The notes: a model not told the origin generated them from the sequence alone. A DNA stretch of 64,000 nucleotides from Flocculibacter collagenilyticus (GCF_016469335.1 NZ_CP059888.1:2666001-2730000); one strand, 5' to 3'. Shown: positions 47,181 through 57,947, counted from the stretch's first letter. Numbers and translations are program-made.

Positions 47181-48293
47181 ATGCCAAACTTAAGTCGCAT
47201 GTTTACGTGTTTGTTATTTTTTATTTCTACAGCCAGTTATGCTCAGCAAAAAGAAGAAGAAGTCACCCAGGCTGATATAGAAAAAGCACTCGACCTTTCG
47301 TCAGCCACCGAGACACTTGAACAAACCGTGATAGGTATCTTGCACGACTTTATTTCCCATATACCTTATATCATTGCTGGTCTTGTTGTTTTAATGTTTA
47401 CCGCACTATTTTCTTTTTTGATAGGTAAATTTGTACATAAGATGGCAGGCCGTAGTGACATGAGAAATTCATTACGCGAACTGTTACAACGCCTAACCAG
47501 AATCACCGTATGGGGCTTTGGCTTTTTGTTAACAGCTATGGTTATCTTCCCGGGGTTAACACCCGCTAAAGCACTTGGAGGTTTAGGTCTCGCATCTGTT
47601 GCAATTGGTTTTGCATTTAAAGAAATTTTTGAGAACTTTTTCGCTGGCATATTATTACTGTGGAAATATCCGTTCGAAAAAGGCGACTTTATCGAGTGCG
47701 AAGGCATTATGGGCAAAGTGGAGGATATTTCAGTAAGAATGTCTCAAGTACGTAAGACTGATGGACAATTGGTGGTCATGCCAAATTCGTTCTTATTCAA
47801 AAACCCTGTCTATGTGCTTACTAACAAAACCATTCGTCGTATTACGATTATGACTGGTGTTGCTTACGATGAAGATGCAAATGCAGCCATTCCCGTTATT
47901 GAGAAAGCCGTTAAAAGTTGTGAAACTGTAAAAACAGACCAACCTGTAGAAGTGTTTCTACACGCATTTGGCGCCAGCAGTATAGACATTGAGGTAGCTT
48001 GGTGGGCAACGCCGACACCACTTGGCTATAGAAAATCTAAAAGTGAAGTGGTTGGGGCAATCAAGGCAGCCTTAGACGAAGCTGGCATTGAAATTCCGTT
48101 TCCTTATCGCACGCTCACTTTCAAGGAACCACTGCCTATTCAGCAACAAAATAATGGTTCTGACTTAAAAGAAAACGTTTCCAACGAGCAAACCGATGCT
48201 AAAGAATCACATAGACCAGACGACTCAACAAAACACAAAAGTAAGCCTGCTACAAACGGAGAAGCAAAGGGTGGCCAGAATACGAATGAATAA
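47181..48293 (+). CDS. MscS-family small-conductance mechanosensitive channel
   Basis: 370 residues. A Sec-type N-terminus (about 1-21), then three membrane spans (about 55-80, 105-125 and 130-160). The pore-lining and beta-domain signature is ASVAIGFAFKEIFENFFAG, followed by the MscS beta barrel (KGDFIECEGIMGKVEDISVRM; VVMPNSFLFKNPV). The C-terminal about 45 residues are polar and disordered. Opens on membrane tension to release solutes during osmotic downshock. Inserted between nlpI and pnp, oppositely oriented to both. Convergent with pnp. Confidence 0.92.
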   Translation: MPNLSRMFTCLLFFISTASYAQQKEEEVTQADIEKALDLSSATETLEQTVIGILHDFISHIPYIIAGLVVLMFTALFSFLIGKFVHKMAGRSDMRNSLRELLQRLTRITVWGFGFLLTAMVIFPGLTPAKALGGLGLASVAIGFAFKEIFENFFAGILLLWKYPFEKGDFIECEGIMGKVEDISVRMSQVRKTDGQLVVMPNSFLFKNPVYVLTNKTIRRITIMTGVAYDEDANAAIPVIEKAVKSCETVKTDQPVEVFLHAFGASSIDIEVAWWATPTPLGYRKSKSEVVGAIKAALDEAGIEIPFPYRTLTFKEPLPIQQQNNGSDLKENVSNEQTDAKESHRPDDSTKHKSKPATNGEAKGGQNTNE

Positions 48294-48397
48294 AAATAAA
48301 AGTGAAAAGAAAATAGCGTGTTTCGGAGCGGCTGATTTTATTTAACTAAATGTAATGCCCTATCAATGCAAAACACAGCATATAAATAAGGGAATAC

Positions 48398-48424
48398 AAA
48401 AAGGGGCTAAATAGCCCCTTTTTT
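48398..48424. terminator. Bidirectional terminator between mscS-type gene and pnp
   Basis: Five A, GGGGCTA-AA-TAGCCCC, six T. Symmetrical; serves pnp (ends 48449) and the MscS gene (ends 48293). Confidence 0.9.
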
Positions 48425-48448
48425 AAAAGTCAGAATTTAGCTAAATAA

Positions 48449-50581
48449 TTATTCAGCTTTTTCTTCAGCAGGTTGAGCATCAGCTTGTTCTACAGCATCT
48501 TTAATGCTTAAACGAACACGGCCTTGACGATCAATCTCAAGCACTTTCACTTTAACCATTTGGCCTTCAGATAAGTGATCAGTGACATTGTTCACACGTT
48601 CTTGAGAGATTTGTGAAATATGTACTAATCCATCTTTACCAGGTAATACATTTACAAATGCACCAAAGTCTACGATACGTGCAACTTTACCTTCATAAAT
48701 ACGGCCTACTTCTAGCTCAGCAGTTAACGCTTCAATGCGTGAAATAGCATCGTTCGCACTTCCACCGTCAGATGCAGCAATCTTAATCGTGCCGTCATCT
48801 TCAATTTCAATTGTTGTACCCGTTTCTTCAGTAAGTTGACGGATAGTAGCGCCACCTTTACCGATAACTTCAGCAATTTTCTTAGGTTCAATTTTCATTG
48901 TATAGATACGTGGAGCAAACTCAGAAAGCTCATCACGGTGGCCGCCAATCGCAGAATCCATCACGTTAAGGATATGCAAACGCGCACCTTTCGCTTGGTT
49001 TAATGCAATTTGCATAATATCTTTAGTGATACCTTCAATCTTAATGTCCATTTGAAGTGCTGTAATACCGTCAGTAGTACCAGCAACTTTAAAGTCCATA
49101 TCACCTAAGTGATCTTCATCACCTAAGATGTCTGAAAGTACAACAAATTTTTCGTCTTCTTTTACAAGGCCCATTGCAATACCAGCAACAGAAGCTTTAA
49201 TTGGAACACCTGCATCCATTAGTGCTAACGATGTACCACATACTGATGCCATTGAAGAAGAACCGTTAGATTCTGTGATTTCAGATACTACACGGATAGT
49301 GTAAGGGAAATCTTCTTGCGAAGGCATTACCGCTTTAACACCACGTTTCGCTAAACGACCATGACCAATTTCACGACGCTTTGGCGAGCCAACCATACCT
49401 GTTTCACCAACACAGTACGGAGGGAAGTTATAATGTAGTAAGAAGCGATCTGTATGAGTACCCGCTAAGCTATCAATCATTTGACCGTCACGCTCTGTAC
49501 CTAACGTAGCCGTTACAATTGCTTGCGTCTCGCCACGAGTAAATAGTGCAGAACCGTGAGTTCTTGGTAACAAACCAGTTAATACATTTAGTGCACGAAC
49601 TGTTTCAGGATCACGACCATCGATACGCGGTTCACCTTCAATAATACGACCACGTACTACTTTTTTCTCTAAACTACTTAATAGTTCACCAACTTCTTTT
49701 TCATCTAGTGCTTCATCTTCAGCTAGTGACTCAGTCAGTTTTTCAATAGCGGCAGCTTTAACTTCTGATATTGCATCTTTACGTGCTACTTTATCAGCAA
49801 TGTTATACGCATCACCCATGCCTGCTTCAGCAAGTTCAGCAATTTGAGTTGCTAACGACTCATTCTTTTCAGGCGCTGCCCAATCCCATACCGGAGTTGC
49901 TACTTCTTTTGCAAACTCTTTGATTGCTTCAATAGCAACTTGCATTTGTTCATGGCCGTAAACAACTGCACCTAGCATTACATCTTCAGAAAGCATATCT
50001 GCTTCAGACTCAACCATAAGTACAGCGTTGTCAGTACCTGCAACCACAAGGTCTAGACGGCTTTCTTCTAATTCAGTTTTAGATGGGTTAAGTACAAATT
50101 TGTCATTTGTATAACCAACACGTGCAGCACCAATAGGACCATTGAATGGAATACCTGAAATTGAAAGTGCAGCAGAAACACCTAACATAGTAACGATGTC
50201 TGCGCTAATTTCTGGATTTGAAGAAACAACAGTTGCAATTACTTGCACTTCATTCATGAAACCATCAGGGAAAAGTGGACGAATTGGACGGTCAATAAGA
50301 CGTGCAATTAGTGTTTCTTCTTCTGAAGGACGACCTTCACGCTTTAAGAAACCACCAGGAATTTTACCAGCAGCGTAAGTACGCTCTTGATAATTTACTG
50401 TTAATGGGAAAAAGTCGCGACCAGAGTCCGCGTTTTTCTTACCTACAACAGTAACTAATACAGATGTATCTTCAATGCTTGCTAAAACAGCAGCTGAAGC
50501 TTGACGAGCAATAACACCGGTTTCTAGTGTTACTGTGTGTTGTCCATATTGAAAGGACTTGATAATTGCTTCCACAATCAT
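48449..50581 (-). CDS. pnp: Polynucleotide phosphorylase
   Basis: 3'-5' phosphorolytic exoribonuclease of the RNA degradosome. 710 residues: two RNase PH domains (about 5-145 and 300-545) around a helical linker, then KH (about 550-610, with [15 protein letters not shown]) and S1 (about 620-690). A last acidic Ala/Glu tail is typical. Own promoter upstream, with a leader of about 200 nt. Downstream of rpsO in the conserved order. Confidence 0.98.
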   Translation of the reverse strand: MIVEAIIKSFQYGQHTVTLETGVIARQASAAVLASIEDTSVLVTVVGKKNADSGRDFFPLTVNYQERTYAAGKIPGGFLKREGRPSEEETLIARLIDRPIRPLFPDGFMNEVQVIATVVSSNPEISADIVTMLGVSAALSISGIPFNGPIGAARVGYTNDKFVLNPSKTELEESRLDLVVAGTDNAVLMVESEADMLSEDVMLGAVVYGHEQMQVAIEAIKEFAKEVATPVWDWAAPEKNESLATQIAELAEAGMGDAYNIADKVARKDAISEVKAAAIEKLTESLAEDEALDEKEVGELLSSLEKKVVRGRIIEGEPRIDGRDPETVRALNVLTGLLPRTHGSALFTRGETQAIVTATLGTERDGQMIDSLAGTHTDRFLLHYNFPPYCVGETGMVGSPKRREIGHGRLAKRGVKAVMPSQEDFPYTIRVVSEITESNGSSSMASVCGTSLALMDAGVPIKASVAGIAMGLVKEDEKFVVLSDILGDEDHLGDMDFKVAGTTDGITALQMDIKIEGITKDIMQIALNQAKGARLHILNVMDSAIGGHRDELSEFAPRIYTMKIEPKKIAEVIGKGGATIRQLTEETGTTIEIEDDGTIKIAASDGGSANDAISRIEALTAELEVGRIYEGKVARIVDFGAFVNVLPGKDGLVHISQISQERVNNVTDHLSEGQMVKVKVLEIDRQGRVRLSIKDAVEQADAQPAEEKAE

Positions 50582-50788
50582 ACCTCATTTTATTAATAAT
50601 AATTTTATCAACACACAGAGGAATATAAGAAAAGCTGTGAAATCAAAGATTTTTTAGTTTGCACTGTATCATTAGGTTGAGACTGTATGGCCTATACATA
50701 TCAACAAAACAAACGAAAAAATCATTAATTTCTTAGTAGCAGTTGCTTATATCAACTGAATATTGATTCTCTTGTAAAATCCGCGCTT

Positions 50789-50817
50789 AGTATAAAGCCT
50801 ATATACACTTTTACCAA
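50789..50817 (-). promoter_or_regulatory. Promoter for pnp
   Basis: Minus strand: -35 TTGGTA (complement 50812-50817), 17 bp, -10 TATACT (complement 50789-50794), then an AAGCGCGG discriminator. It gives a long leader (about 200 nt) before pnp; in E. coli the pnp leader is the site of RNase III/PNPase autocontrol, so the length is fitting, though no perfect long hairpin was noticed here. Confidence 0.65.
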
Positions 50818-50827
50818 GTGCAGATGC

Positions 50828-50854
50828 AAAAAAGGAGGCATAAGCCTCCTTTTT
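50828..50854 (-). terminator. Terminator after rpsO
   Basis: AAAAAA-GGAGGC-ATAA-GCCTCC-TTTTT, symmetrical, 20 bp after the rpsO stop. It separates rpsO from pnp and overlaps the upstream side of the pnp promoter region. Confidence 0.92.
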
Positions 50855-50874
50855 AAAATTTGTATACTATCGAA

Positions 50875-51144
50875 TTAACGACGTAGACCTAAACGCTTGA
50901 TTAGCGAAGTATAACGCTCAGTGTTTTTGCCTTTTAGATAATCTAAAAGACTACGACGAGTACTAACCATACGTAGAAGACCACGACGTGAGTGGAAATC
51001 GTGTTTGTGATCAGCAAAGTGACCTTGTAAGTGGTTAATTTGAGCAGTTAAAAGTGCAACTTGAACTTCAGGTGAACCTGTATCGCCTTCTTTTACAGCG
51101 TATTCAGCTACAATTTTCGCTTTTGCTTCAGTACTTAGTGACAT
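50875..51144 (-). CDS. rpsO: 30S ribosomal protein S15
   Basis: Primary 16S binder of the central domain. 89 residues, standard, from the ATG at 51144 ([11 protein letters not shown]), which has GGAGA 5 bases upstream; a TTG four codons earlier is not needed. Core [20 protein letters not shown] is diagnostic. Own promoter (51248-51275) and terminator. Confidence 0.98.
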   Translation of the reverse strand: MSLSTEAKAKIVAEYAVKEGDTGSPEVQVALLTAQINHLQGHFADHKHDFHSRRGLLRMVSTRRSLLDYLKGKNTERYTSLIKRLGLRR

Positions 51145-51247
51145 AACATTCTCCAAATATTTACCAATTTATTAAACATAAATGGTAATGAGTTTACTAA
51201 ATCCGTAGCCGATCACTAATTCAGCATACGGGTCGAAAGAGCGCGCT

Positions 51248-51275
51248 ATTCTACCAGCGCAGCAAAATTATGCAA
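51248..51275 (-). promoter_or_regulatory. Promoter for rpsO
   Basis: Minus strand: -35 TTGCAT (complement 51270-51275), 16 bp, -10 TAGAAT (complement 51248-51253), followed by AGCGCGC, a GC-rich stringent-type discriminator. The region between it and rpsO (about 100 nt) is where S15 autoregulation would act. Confidence 0.65.
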
Positions 51276-51283
51276 GTAACCTA

Positions 51284-52219
51284 TTACTCAGCTGCATAAT
51301 TAACTAGACGTTTTGGTGACAGCGTCATATGTTTTAATTCTGCGACCCCCAAAAATAAACCACTTTCATCATTTACACGAACCAATTCTGTACTTGCAGT
51401 TAATGTTGCAGTGACAGGATTACCATTTCTAAATGGCGTCAGCACCTCGTTTGGCACAACAACTTGATCAAGCATAAATGCAGCGCCATCCATCGGAAGC
51501 AATAACTCATCTAGGTATGTTCCTAAGTCAACCTCTTCATCGGTTGCTTTGTTACGTAATGCTTCTAGTGCTTCAATGGTCATCATTTTTTCGTATGGAT
51601 AATGCCCAACTTTAGTGCGACGTAACACTGTAACATGCGCACCACAGCCCAGTGCTTCACCAAGATCATCAATTAAGCTACGAATGTAAGTTCCTTTACT
51701 GCAATGCACACTAAAGCTTGCCGTATCTCCATTGAACTCGTTCAAACGAAAGTCATAGATATTAATATCTCGCGCTTCACGCGGTACTTCAATTCCTTCA
51801 CGAGCGTACTTATATAACGGCTGTCCTTGATATTTTAGCGCTGAAAACATGGAAGGCACCTGTTTAATAGGTCCTCTAAATGATTCCATTTTGCTTAGCA
51901 CGTCATCTTTCGTTATTGTTACATCGCGCGTTTCTACTACCTCACCTTCCGAGTCGCTTGTCGTGGTTCGCTCACCAAATTTAGCAACCACATCGTAAGC
52001 TTTATCTGTATCGAGTAAAAACTGAGAAAATTTTGTCGCTTCACCTAAGCAAATAGGCAACATACCTGTGGCTAAAGGGTCCAACGCACCAGTATGCCCC
52101 GCTTTTTGAGCGCCAAAAATCCAACGCACTTTTTGCAGTGCATTGTTTGAAGAAATTCCCTGAGGTTTATCTATTAAAATAATACCGTTTATCGCACGGC
52201 CTTTACGACGCCTAGCCAT
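51284..52219 (-). CDS. truB: tRNA pseudouridine(55) synthase TruB
   Basis: Makes pseudouridine 55 in the T-loop of tRNAs. 311 residues. The active-site motif [21 protein letters not shown] (catalytic Asp) is intact, as are [13 protein letters not shown] and the C-terminal PUA-like region. Its ATG overlaps the rbfA stop by one base. The rpsO promoter begins inside the last codons. Confidence 0.97.
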   Translation of the reverse strand: MARRRKGRAINGIILIDKPQGISSNNALQKVRWIFGAQKAGHTGALDPLATGMLPICLGEATKFSQFLLDTDKAYDVVAKFGERTTTSDSEGEVVETRDVTITKDDVLSKMESFRGPIKQVPSMFSALKYQGQPLYKYAREGIEVPREARDINIYDFRLNEFNGDTASFSVHCSKGTYIRSLIDDLGEALGCGAHVTVLRRTKVGHYPYEKMMTIEALEALRNKATDEEVDLGTYLDELLLPMDGAAFMLDQVVVPNEVLTPFRNGNPVTATLTASTELVRVNDESGLFLGVAELKHMTLSPKRLVNYAAE

Positions 52220-52614
52220 TATTCAGCCTCTGACTCACCACTATCTTCTTTTTTGCGCTGATCTTCTTGAACCACTGTCTCAACTAGATTCGAAATGCGC
52301 ATACCTTCAACTAACGACGTGTCAAACACAAAACGAATATCAGGTACGATACGAGACTTAATGCGCTTACCAATTAAAGAGCGCACAAAACCAGCTGCTT
52401 TATTTAAAATATCTACTGATATTTTTACTTTTTCAGGATCTTGCTCATACAAAGTCACATACACTTTTGCATACGACAGATCACGAGATACATCAACGCT
52501 AGAAACTGTTGTCATTCCTAAGCGGGGATCTTTGATTTCTCGTTGTAATATTTGCGCAACTTCTTTTTGAATTTGTTGCGATACACGGTCAACACGTGAA
52601 AATTCTTTTGCCAT
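52219..52614 (-). CDS. rbfA: Ribosome-binding factor A
   Basis: Late 30S maturation factor with a KH-like fold, needed for 16S 5' end processing and cold growth. 131 residues. [19 protein letters not shown] and [19 protein letters not shown] are diagnostic. The tail is acidic. Preceded by a 174-bp structured gap after infB, unusual for this operon. Confidence 0.96.
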   Translation of the reverse strand: MAKEFSRVDRVSQQIQKEVAQILQREIKDPRLGMTTVSSVDVSRDLSYAKVYVTLYEQDPEKVKISVDILNKAAGFVRSLIGKRIKSRIVPDIRFVFDTSLVEGMRISNLVETVVQEDQRKKEDSGESEAE

Positions 52615-52660
52615 TTAATACTCCAATTTAATCTTTATTCTCAAACCAGATAACGTCATG

Positions 52661-52729
52661 ATTTCTGGTAAGGATCTGTTGACCTGTCTCACTTTCTTTA
52701 AAGTAATACAGGTCAAAAGACCCAGAAAT
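52661..52729 (-). other. Long imperfect hairpin in the infB-rbfA gap
   Basis: Nested inverted repeats: outer ATTTCTGG (52661-52668) with CCAGAAAT (52722-52729); middle GACCTGT (52681-52687) with ACAGGTC (52708-52714); inner ACTTT with AAAGT. Together they could form one long extended stem in the mRNA. Function unknown; an RNase processing site is one option. Confidence 0.6.
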
Positions 52730-52733
52730 AACT

Positions 52734-52763
52734 AAGGGGGCAAGTCAAAAAACTAGCCCCCTT
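52734..52763 (-). terminator. Hairpin after infB (possible terminator or processing site)
   Basis: AAGGGGGC, 14-nt loop, GCCCCCTT: an 8-bp GC-rich stem 26 bp past the infB stop. On the minus strand the 3' side continues AGTTATTTC, a weak T-run, so read-through into rbfA is likely. Confidence 0.45.
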
Positions 52764-52788
52764 TAATATGTTAGTGCTTAAGTAACAA

Positions 52789-55446
52789 TTATAAAGTACG
52801 TTTTACTTCGATAATCTCAAATACTTCGATCATATCGCCAACTTTAACATCGTTGTAGTTCTTAACACCGATACCACATTCCATACCGTTACGAACTTCG
52901 CTCACATCGTCTTTAAAGCGACGTAATGATTCAAGTTCACCTTCGTATATAACAATATTGTCACGTAGTACACGAATTGGGTTAGAACGTTTCACTGAAC
53001 CTTCAACAACCATACAACCAGCAATTGCACCTAGTTTTGGTGATTTAAACACGTCACGAACTTCTGCTAAGCCCATGATTTCTTGTTTAAATTCTGGCGC
53101 TAGCATACCAGTCATCGCTTGCTTAACTTCTTCAATTAGGTCGTAAATGATGCTGTAGTAACGTAAATCGATAGACTCTGATTCTATTACTTTACGAGCA
53201 GAAGCATCCGCACGTACGTTAAAGCCAACAACAATTGCGTTAGACGCAGCTGCTAATGTTGCATCAGTTTCAGTAATTCCACCTACACCGCTACCAACAA
53301 TTTTAACTTTAACTTCGTCTGTTGAAAGTTTCACAAGTGCATCAGAGATTGCTTCAAGTGAACCTTGTACATCAGATTTAAGTACAACATTAACTTCTGA
53401 AACATCACCTTCAGTCATGTTTGCAAACATGTTCTCTAGCTTAGACTTCTGTTGGCGAGCCAGTTTAATATCACGGAATTTACCTTGTCTAAACAATGCA
53501 ACTTCACGTGCTTTTTTCTCGTCTTTAACAACAGTAGCTTCATCACCCGCTTGTGGTACACCTGATAAACCAAGAATCTCAACAGGAATTGATGGACCAG
53601 CTTCTTTAATCTCTTTACCGTTTTCGTCTCGCATCGCACGAACACGGCCGTATTCAAGACCACAAAGGATGATATCGCCTTGGCGTAACGTACCTTCTTG
53701 TACAAGTACTGAAGCAACTGGACCACGGCCTTTATCAAGACGAGATTCAATCACAACACCTGAAGCCATCGCATCTTGAACTGCAGTTAACTCAAGTAAT
53801 TCAGACTGAAGCAACACAGAATCTAGTAAGTTATCAATACCTTCACCAGATTTAGCTGAAACATGACAGAATTGCGTATCACCGCCCCAATCTTCAGGGA
53901 TAACATCATGTTGAGCAAGCTCATTTTTAACACGATCAGGATCCGCTTCTTCTTTATCAATTTTGTTTACAGCAACAACCAGTGGAACACCTGCTGCCTT
54001 AGCATGTTGTACAGCTTCTTTCGTTTGTGGCATAACACCATCATCAGCTGCGACTACTAAGATAACAATATCTGTTGCTTTAGCACCACGAGCACGCATT
54101 GATGTAAACGCGGCGTGACCTGGAGTATCAAGGAAAGTGATCATTCCCTTGTCAGTATCAACGTGATATGCACCAATGTGCTGTGTGATACCACCTGCTT
54201 CACCAGATGCAACTTTTGCTTCACGGATATAATCAAGTAATGATGTTTTACCGTGGTCAACGTGACCCATTACTGTAACTACTGGAGCACGTGTTACTGC
54301 TTCACCAGTTGAGCTACGATCTGACATTACGCCGTCTTCTAGTGCATTTTCGTTCACTAATTCAACGTTATGACCCATCTCTTCACAAACTAATGCAGCT
54401 GTGTCACGGTCTAATACTTGGTTAATCGTTACCATTTCGCCCATTTTCATCATGGTCTTGATAACTTCAGCAGCTTTAACTGCCATACGTGACGCTAACT
54501 CTGCAACAGTAATAGTTTCGCTTAGCTTAACAACACGCTCAACCGGAGAAGCTGGCTTTTGGAAGCTATGCTGAAGGCTGCTAGGTGTTTTAATTTTACC
54601 TTTTCTGCCTTTAGGCTTAACTGCTTCAGCTTCTTGGCCTTTCTTTTTCTTTTTACGACGAGCGCGCTTTTCTTCTTGAACATCTTGCTCATCTTCCGCT
54701 TGGCGTGCGTAAGTAGAAGTCGTTAAGTGAATATCTTCTTCTTTCTCGTGCTCTTCAGCATATTTACGCTTAGCTTCTTCTTCTTCCCAACGCTTAGCAT
54801 TTTCTTCTGCTAAACGGCGAGCTTCTTCAATAGCACGTTGCGCTTCTTCTTCAGTCTTTTTACGAGTCGCTTCCACTTGCTCTAAACGAATTTTTTCGGC
54901 TAGTGCTTTTTCTTCTTCTGTAAGATTGTCAGCTTCTTGAACTTCTTCAGCAGGCTGAGTTTCTTGCTTATCTTTAGCTGCTGCCTCACGCTTCGCTTTC
55001 TCTTCTGCGTCACGTTTTGCTTTTTCTTCAGCTTTACGTTTTGCTTCAGCTTCGCGCTTAGCTTTTTCTTCAGCTTCACGCTTTGCTTGTTCTTCTGCTA
55101 AACGCTGCGCTTCTTGAGCAGCTTGTTCTTCAAGTTGCTTTTCATCTAATACGCTTTTTTTCACGTAAGTACGCTTTTTGCGAACTTCAACCTGAACAGC
55201 TTTACCCTTACCAGCACCACCAACACTTAGCGTACTTTTAGTTTTACGCTGAAGTGTCATTTTCTTTGGTTCAGTACCTTCACCACCGTGTGCTTTGTTT
55301 AGGTGAGTTAATAGCTTAGACTTTTCGTCTTCATTAACTTGATCACCAGGCTTTTTAACAATGCCAGCTTGTTCAAATTGCGTAACGAGTCGGTCAACCG
55401 TCGTGCCTACGTCTTCGGCGAGTTTTTCTACACTTACTTCTGCCAT
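52789..55446 (-). CDS. infB: Translation initiation factor IF-2
   Basis: GTPase that delivers fMet-tRNA to the 30S P site. 885 residues: IF2_N domain (about 1-50), a long Lys/Glu/Ala-rich coiled coil (about 105-250), a second IF2_N-like domain (about 310-375), the G domain with [12 protein letters not shown] (about 394), DTPGHAAF and NKIDKE, then the C-terminal barrels. Follows nusA by 22 bp. The charged repeat region is low complexity in DNA (TTCTTC/GCTTC repeats) but in frame. Confidence 0.98.
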   Translation of the reverse strand: MAEVSVEKLAEDVGTTVDRLVTQFEQAGIVKKPGDQVNEDEKSKLLTHLNKAHGGEGTEPKKMTLQRKTKSTLSVGGAGKGKAVQVEVRKKRTYVKKSVLDEKQLEEQAAQEAQRLAEEQAKREAEEKAKREAEAKRKAEEKAKRDAEEKAKREAAAKDKQETQPAEEVQEADNLTEEEKALAEKIRLEQVEATRKKTEEEAQRAIEEARRLAEENAKRWEEEEAKRKYAEEHEKEEDIHLTTSTYARQAEDEQDVQEEKRARRKKKKKGQEAEAVKPKGRKGKIKTPSSLQHSFQKPASPVERVVKLSETITVAELASRMAVKAAEVIKTMMKMGEMVTINQVLDRDTAALVCEEMGHNVELVNENALEDGVMSDRSSTGEAVTRAPVVTVMGHVDHGKTSLLDYIREAKVASGEAGGITQHIGAYHVDTDKGMITFLDTPGHAAFTSMRARGAKATDIVILVVAADDGVMPQTKEAVQHAKAAGVPLVVAVNKIDKEEADPDRVKNELAQHDVIPEDWGGDTQFCHVSAKSGEGIDNLLDSVLLQSELLELTAVQDAMASGVVIESRLDKGRGPVASVLVQEGTLRQGDIILCGLEYGRVRAMRDENGKEIKEAGPSIPVEILGLSGVPQAGDEATVVKDEKKAREVALFRQGKFRDIKLARQQKSKLENMFANMTEGDVSEVNVVLKSDVQGSLEAISDALVKLSTDEVKVKIVGSGVGGITETDATLAAASNAIVVGFNVRADASARKVIESESIDLRYYSIIYDLIEEVKQAMTGMLAPEFKQEIMGLAEVRDVFKSPKLGAIAGCMVVEGSVKRSNPIRVLRDNIVIYEGELESLRRFKDDVSEVRNGMECGIGVKNYNDVKVGDMIEVFEIIEVKRTL

Positions 55447-55468
55447 ATTAATTAATACCTCCGATTGC

Positions 55469-56974
55469 CTATTCGTTATCTTCGTCGCCGAACCAGCAAA
55501 TGTTACGCGCTGCCATGATTAGTTCGCCGGCTTTTTCGTCTGTTAATTCTTCAATATCACTGATATCGTCTACGCCTTGCTCTGCAAGGTCTTCAAGCGT
55601 TGCAACACCACGACTTGCCAGTACGAAAGCTAAATGTCTGTCTAAACCTTCTAATGCAAGTAAGTCTTCTGATGGTTGTGCACCCTCTAGAGATTCTTCA
55701 TTTGCAAGTGCAAGCGTGGTTAGTGCTGCTTTAGCACGTTCACGTAACTCTTCAACAATCTCTTCTTCCATACCGTCTACTTCTAAAAGCTCTGACATTG
55801 GTACGTAAGCAACTTCTTCTAATGATGAGAAACCTTCTTCTACAAGTACTGCTGCGAAGTCTTCATCAATATCTAAATTATCTGTAAATAGTTTAACCAG
55901 TTTACCCGCTTCTTCAGCGTGCTTACTGTTCATTTCATCTACAGTCATTACGTTTAGATCCCAACCAGTAAGTTGGCTAGCTAAACGTACATTTTGGCCT
56001 TTATGACCAATGGCTTGTGCTAGTTGATCTTCTTCAATAGCAATGTCCATTGTATTGGTATCTTCATCAACAATAATGGACGCTACTTCAGCAGGAGCCA
56101 TTGCGTTAATTACATACTGCGCAGGGTTATCGTCATAAAGTACAATATCAATGCGTTCGCCACTTAATTCACCAGAAACGGCTTGAACACGTGCACCGCG
56201 CATACCAACACACGCGCCTACAGGGTCAATACGTTTATCGTTACTTTTAACTGCGATTTTAGCTCGTGAGCCTGGTTCACGAGCTGCTGACATGATGTCT
56301 AGCATTTCTTCGCCAATTTCAGGCACTTCAATTCTGAATAATTCGATTAGCATTTCCGGACGAGTACGGCTAACAAATAATTGTGAACCTCTCGCTTCAG
56401 GTTTAACCGCGTACAATAAACCTCTTACACGGTCGCCTGGACGATAGCTTTCACGCGGTAGCATTTCATCTCGGAAGATAATTGCTTCAGCGTTATTACC
56501 TAAATCAAGAATAGTGCTATCACGATTTGCTTTCTTAACTACACCAGTAATCAATTCACCAACCTGATCTTGGTATGCATCCACTACCATAGCGCGCTCA
56601 GCTTCACGTACTTTCTGTACGATAACTTGCTTTGCCATTTGTGTAGTAATTCGGTCAAACTTTACTGACTCGATTTCATCTTCTACAAATTGACCAAGTT
56701 CAATTTCAGGTTCTTCCACTCTTGCCGCTTCTATCGTTATTTCGCGATAAGGATTTTCTAGTCCTTCTTCACGATCTTCTACAACTTCCCAGCGACGGAA
56801 TGTTTCGTAATCACCTGTTTTACGATCAATTGAAACACGAACGTCAATATCACCTTCGTGCTTTTTCTTTGTTGCAGTAGCCAATGCAATTTCTAGTGCT
56901 TCAAAAATCTTTTCCCTAGGAACAGCTTTTTCATTCGATACTGCTTCAGCGACTAATAAAACTTCTTTTGCCAT
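55469..56974 (-). CDS. nusA: Transcription elongation/termination factor NusA
   Basis: Binds RNA polymerase and influences pausing, termination and antitermination. 501 residues: N-terminal polymerase-binding domain (about 1-130), S1 (about 135-200), KH1 and KH2 (about 230-345, with [15 protein letters not shown] and [13 protein letters not shown]), and two acidic repeats (about 365-495) typical of gammaproteobacteria. Preceded by rimP (39 bp) and followed by infB. Confidence 0.98.
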   Translation of the reverse strand: MAKEVLLVAEAVSNEKAVPREKIFEALEIALATATKKKHEGDIDVRVSIDRKTGDYETFRRWEVVEDREEGLENPYREITIEAARVEEPEIELGQFVEDEIESVKFDRITTQMAKQVIVQKVREAERAMVVDAYQDQVGELITGVVKKANRDSTILDLGNNAEAIIFRDEMLPRESYRPGDRVRGLLYAVKPEARGSQLFVSRTRPEMLIELFRIEVPEIGEEMLDIMSAAREPGSRAKIAVKSNDKRIDPVGACVGMRGARVQAVSGELSGERIDIVLYDDNPAQYVINAMAPAEVASIIVDEDTNTMDIAIEEDQLAQAIGHKGQNVRLASQLTGWDLNVMTVDEMNSKHAEEAGKLVKLFTDNLDIDEDFAAVLVEEGFSSLEEVAYVPMSELLEVDGMEEEIVEELRERAKAALTTLALANEESLEGAQPSEDLLALEGLDRHLAFVLASRGVATLEDLAEQGVDDISDIEELTDEKAGELIMAARNICWFGDEDNE

Positions 56975-57013
56975 ATCGTGTGCCTCGAGTTTCCTATTTC
57001 CTTGCCATTAAAC

Positions 57014-57469
57014 TTAAAAATTTGGAACGATGTTAGCTTTATCAATATTGCTAATCATCAAGTTATATTCTTTGCCATCAACTTCCATTGTTATTGCGTC
57101 GTTTTCCACGCTACACAATTTCCCTTTAAATTTTCTACGCCCATCTTGCGGAACTACCAATCTTAGTGTGATAGTTTCATCAATGGCTTTTTTGTAATGG
57201 TCTAAATTAAAGAGTGGTCTATCGGCTCCTGGCGAAGAGACTTCAAGAAAGTATTCCGTAGAAATAGGATCTTCTACATCCATAATTCCGCTAACTTGAT
57301 GACTGACAGCTGCACAATCATCAACGGTAATACCATTTTCACTTTCAATATAAATACGTAGAGTTGAATTTTTTCCAGCTCTAACGAATTCTATCCCCAA
57401 CAACTCAAATCCTAATGCCTCAATACTCGGAGCAAATAATTCGTGTAATTGCTGTTCAAGTTTCGCCAA
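57014..57469 (-). CDS. rimP: Ribosome maturation factor RimP
   Basis: Needed for 30S assembly. 151 residues (E. coli 150). Family motifs: SIEALGFELLGIEFV, STLRIYIESENGI, DDCAAVSHQVS and SSPGADRPLF. I place the start at a TTG (57469): a perfect GGAGG lies exactly 5 bases upstream and the length then matches. A GTG at 57481 has no Shine-Dalgarno, and the longest open frame (to 57592) reads back through two hairpins. First protein gene after the initiator tRNA, as in E. coli metY-rimP-nusA-infB. Confidence 0.93.
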   Translation of the reverse strand: MAKLEQQLHELFAPSIEALGFELLGIEFVRAGKNSTLRIYIESENGITVDDCAAVSHQVSGIMDVEDPISTEYFLEVSSPGADRPLFNLDHYKKAIDETITLRLVVPQDGRRKFKGKLCSVENDAITMEVDGKEYNLMISNIDKANIVPNF

Positions 57470-57488
57470 AGTGCCCTCCACTAAAAAT

Positions 57489-57508
57489 AAAAAAAGGCCA
57501 TAACGGCC
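57489..57508 (-). terminator. Terminator-like hairpin in the fMet-rimP leader
   Basis: Minus strand: GGCC-GTTAT-GGCC followed by seven T, 20 bp before the rimP start. The stem is short but the T-run is good, suggesting an attenuator between tRNA-fMet and the nusA operon. Confidence 0.55.
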
Positions 57509-57540
57509 CAGATGTAAAAAGTTCAGAAAAGAGATACGAA

Positions 57541-57565
57541 AACGCCCCGTATAAAGCGGGGCGTT
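57541..57565 (-). terminator. Strong hairpin after tRNA-fMet
   Basis: Minus strand: AACGCCCCG, 7-nt loop, CGGGGCGTT then TTCG. A 9-bp GC-rich stem with a short T-run. Flanking GATGTAA and TTACATC (57511-57572) can close it in a larger stem. It probably ends part of the tRNA transcript and lets some polymerase continue into rimP. Confidence 0.65.
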
Positions 57566-57634
57566 ACATCTGAACCCTGAATTGTAAAGCATAGTTTAAA
57601 TCAATAACTATTAATCTAAACTATACCAAAAATC

Positions 57635-57711
<77 letters not shown>

Positions 57712-57723
57712 TCAGTGGGGTGA

Positions 57724-57752
57724 ATTATAAACACATTACCAATTAATTGCAA
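57724..57752 (-). promoter_or_regulatory. Promoter for tRNA-fMet / rimP-nusA-infB operon
   Basis: Minus strand: -35 TTGCAA (complement 57747-57752), 17 bp, perfect -10 TATAAT (complement 57724-57729), then CACCCCAC, a GC-rich discriminator typical of stable-RNA promoters. Start about 7 bp before the mature tRNA 5' end. Confidence 0.75.
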
Positions 57753-57814
57753 TCGTATGTTTTGCTTACTTACAAAGCTAACTAAGAAACAAGCGCTTTG
57801 GTACGGCCAAAAAC

Positions 57815-57840
57815 GAAAAAAGCTCCAAATAGGAGCTTTT
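57815..57840 (-). terminator. Terminator after tRNA-Leu
   Basis: Minus strand: AAAAGCTCC-TATTT-GGAGCTTTT with further T: 9-bp stem and T-run. It separates the rlmE...secG-tRNA-Leu transcript from the tRNA-fMet promoter. Confidence 0.88.
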
Positions 57841-57861
57841 AAATATATTCGAAAAATAGTT

Positions 57862-57947
57862 TGGTGCGGATGGGGGGACTTGAACCCCCACGAGCATAGC
57901 TCACCACCCCCTCAAGATGGCGTGTCTACCAATTCCACCACATCCGC
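57862..57947 (-). tRNA. leuU: tRNA-Leu (GAG)
   Basis: 86 nt with encoded CCA. Class II tRNA: acceptor GCGGATG/CATCCGC, D-arm GGTGGAATTGGTAGACAC typical of Leu, anticodon loop TTGAGGG (anticodon GAG) closed by CCATC/GGTGG with one T-G wobble, a long variable arm and T-arm GTTCAAGTC. In E. coli leuU (GAG) also lies between secG and metY. It begins 20 bp after the secG stop and is probably processed from the secG transcript. Confidence 0.97.

Noticed and set aside
53863-55300. Repetitive GCTTC/TTCTTC tracts considered as a tandem repeat array
   Set aside because: They are codon-level repeats of the Lys/Glu/Ala-rich IF2 linker, in frame and typical of infB.
57470-57592. Longer N-terminus for RimP
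   Set aside because: The extra residues would be encoded by the leader hairpins; the GGAGG-TTG start and family length argue against it.
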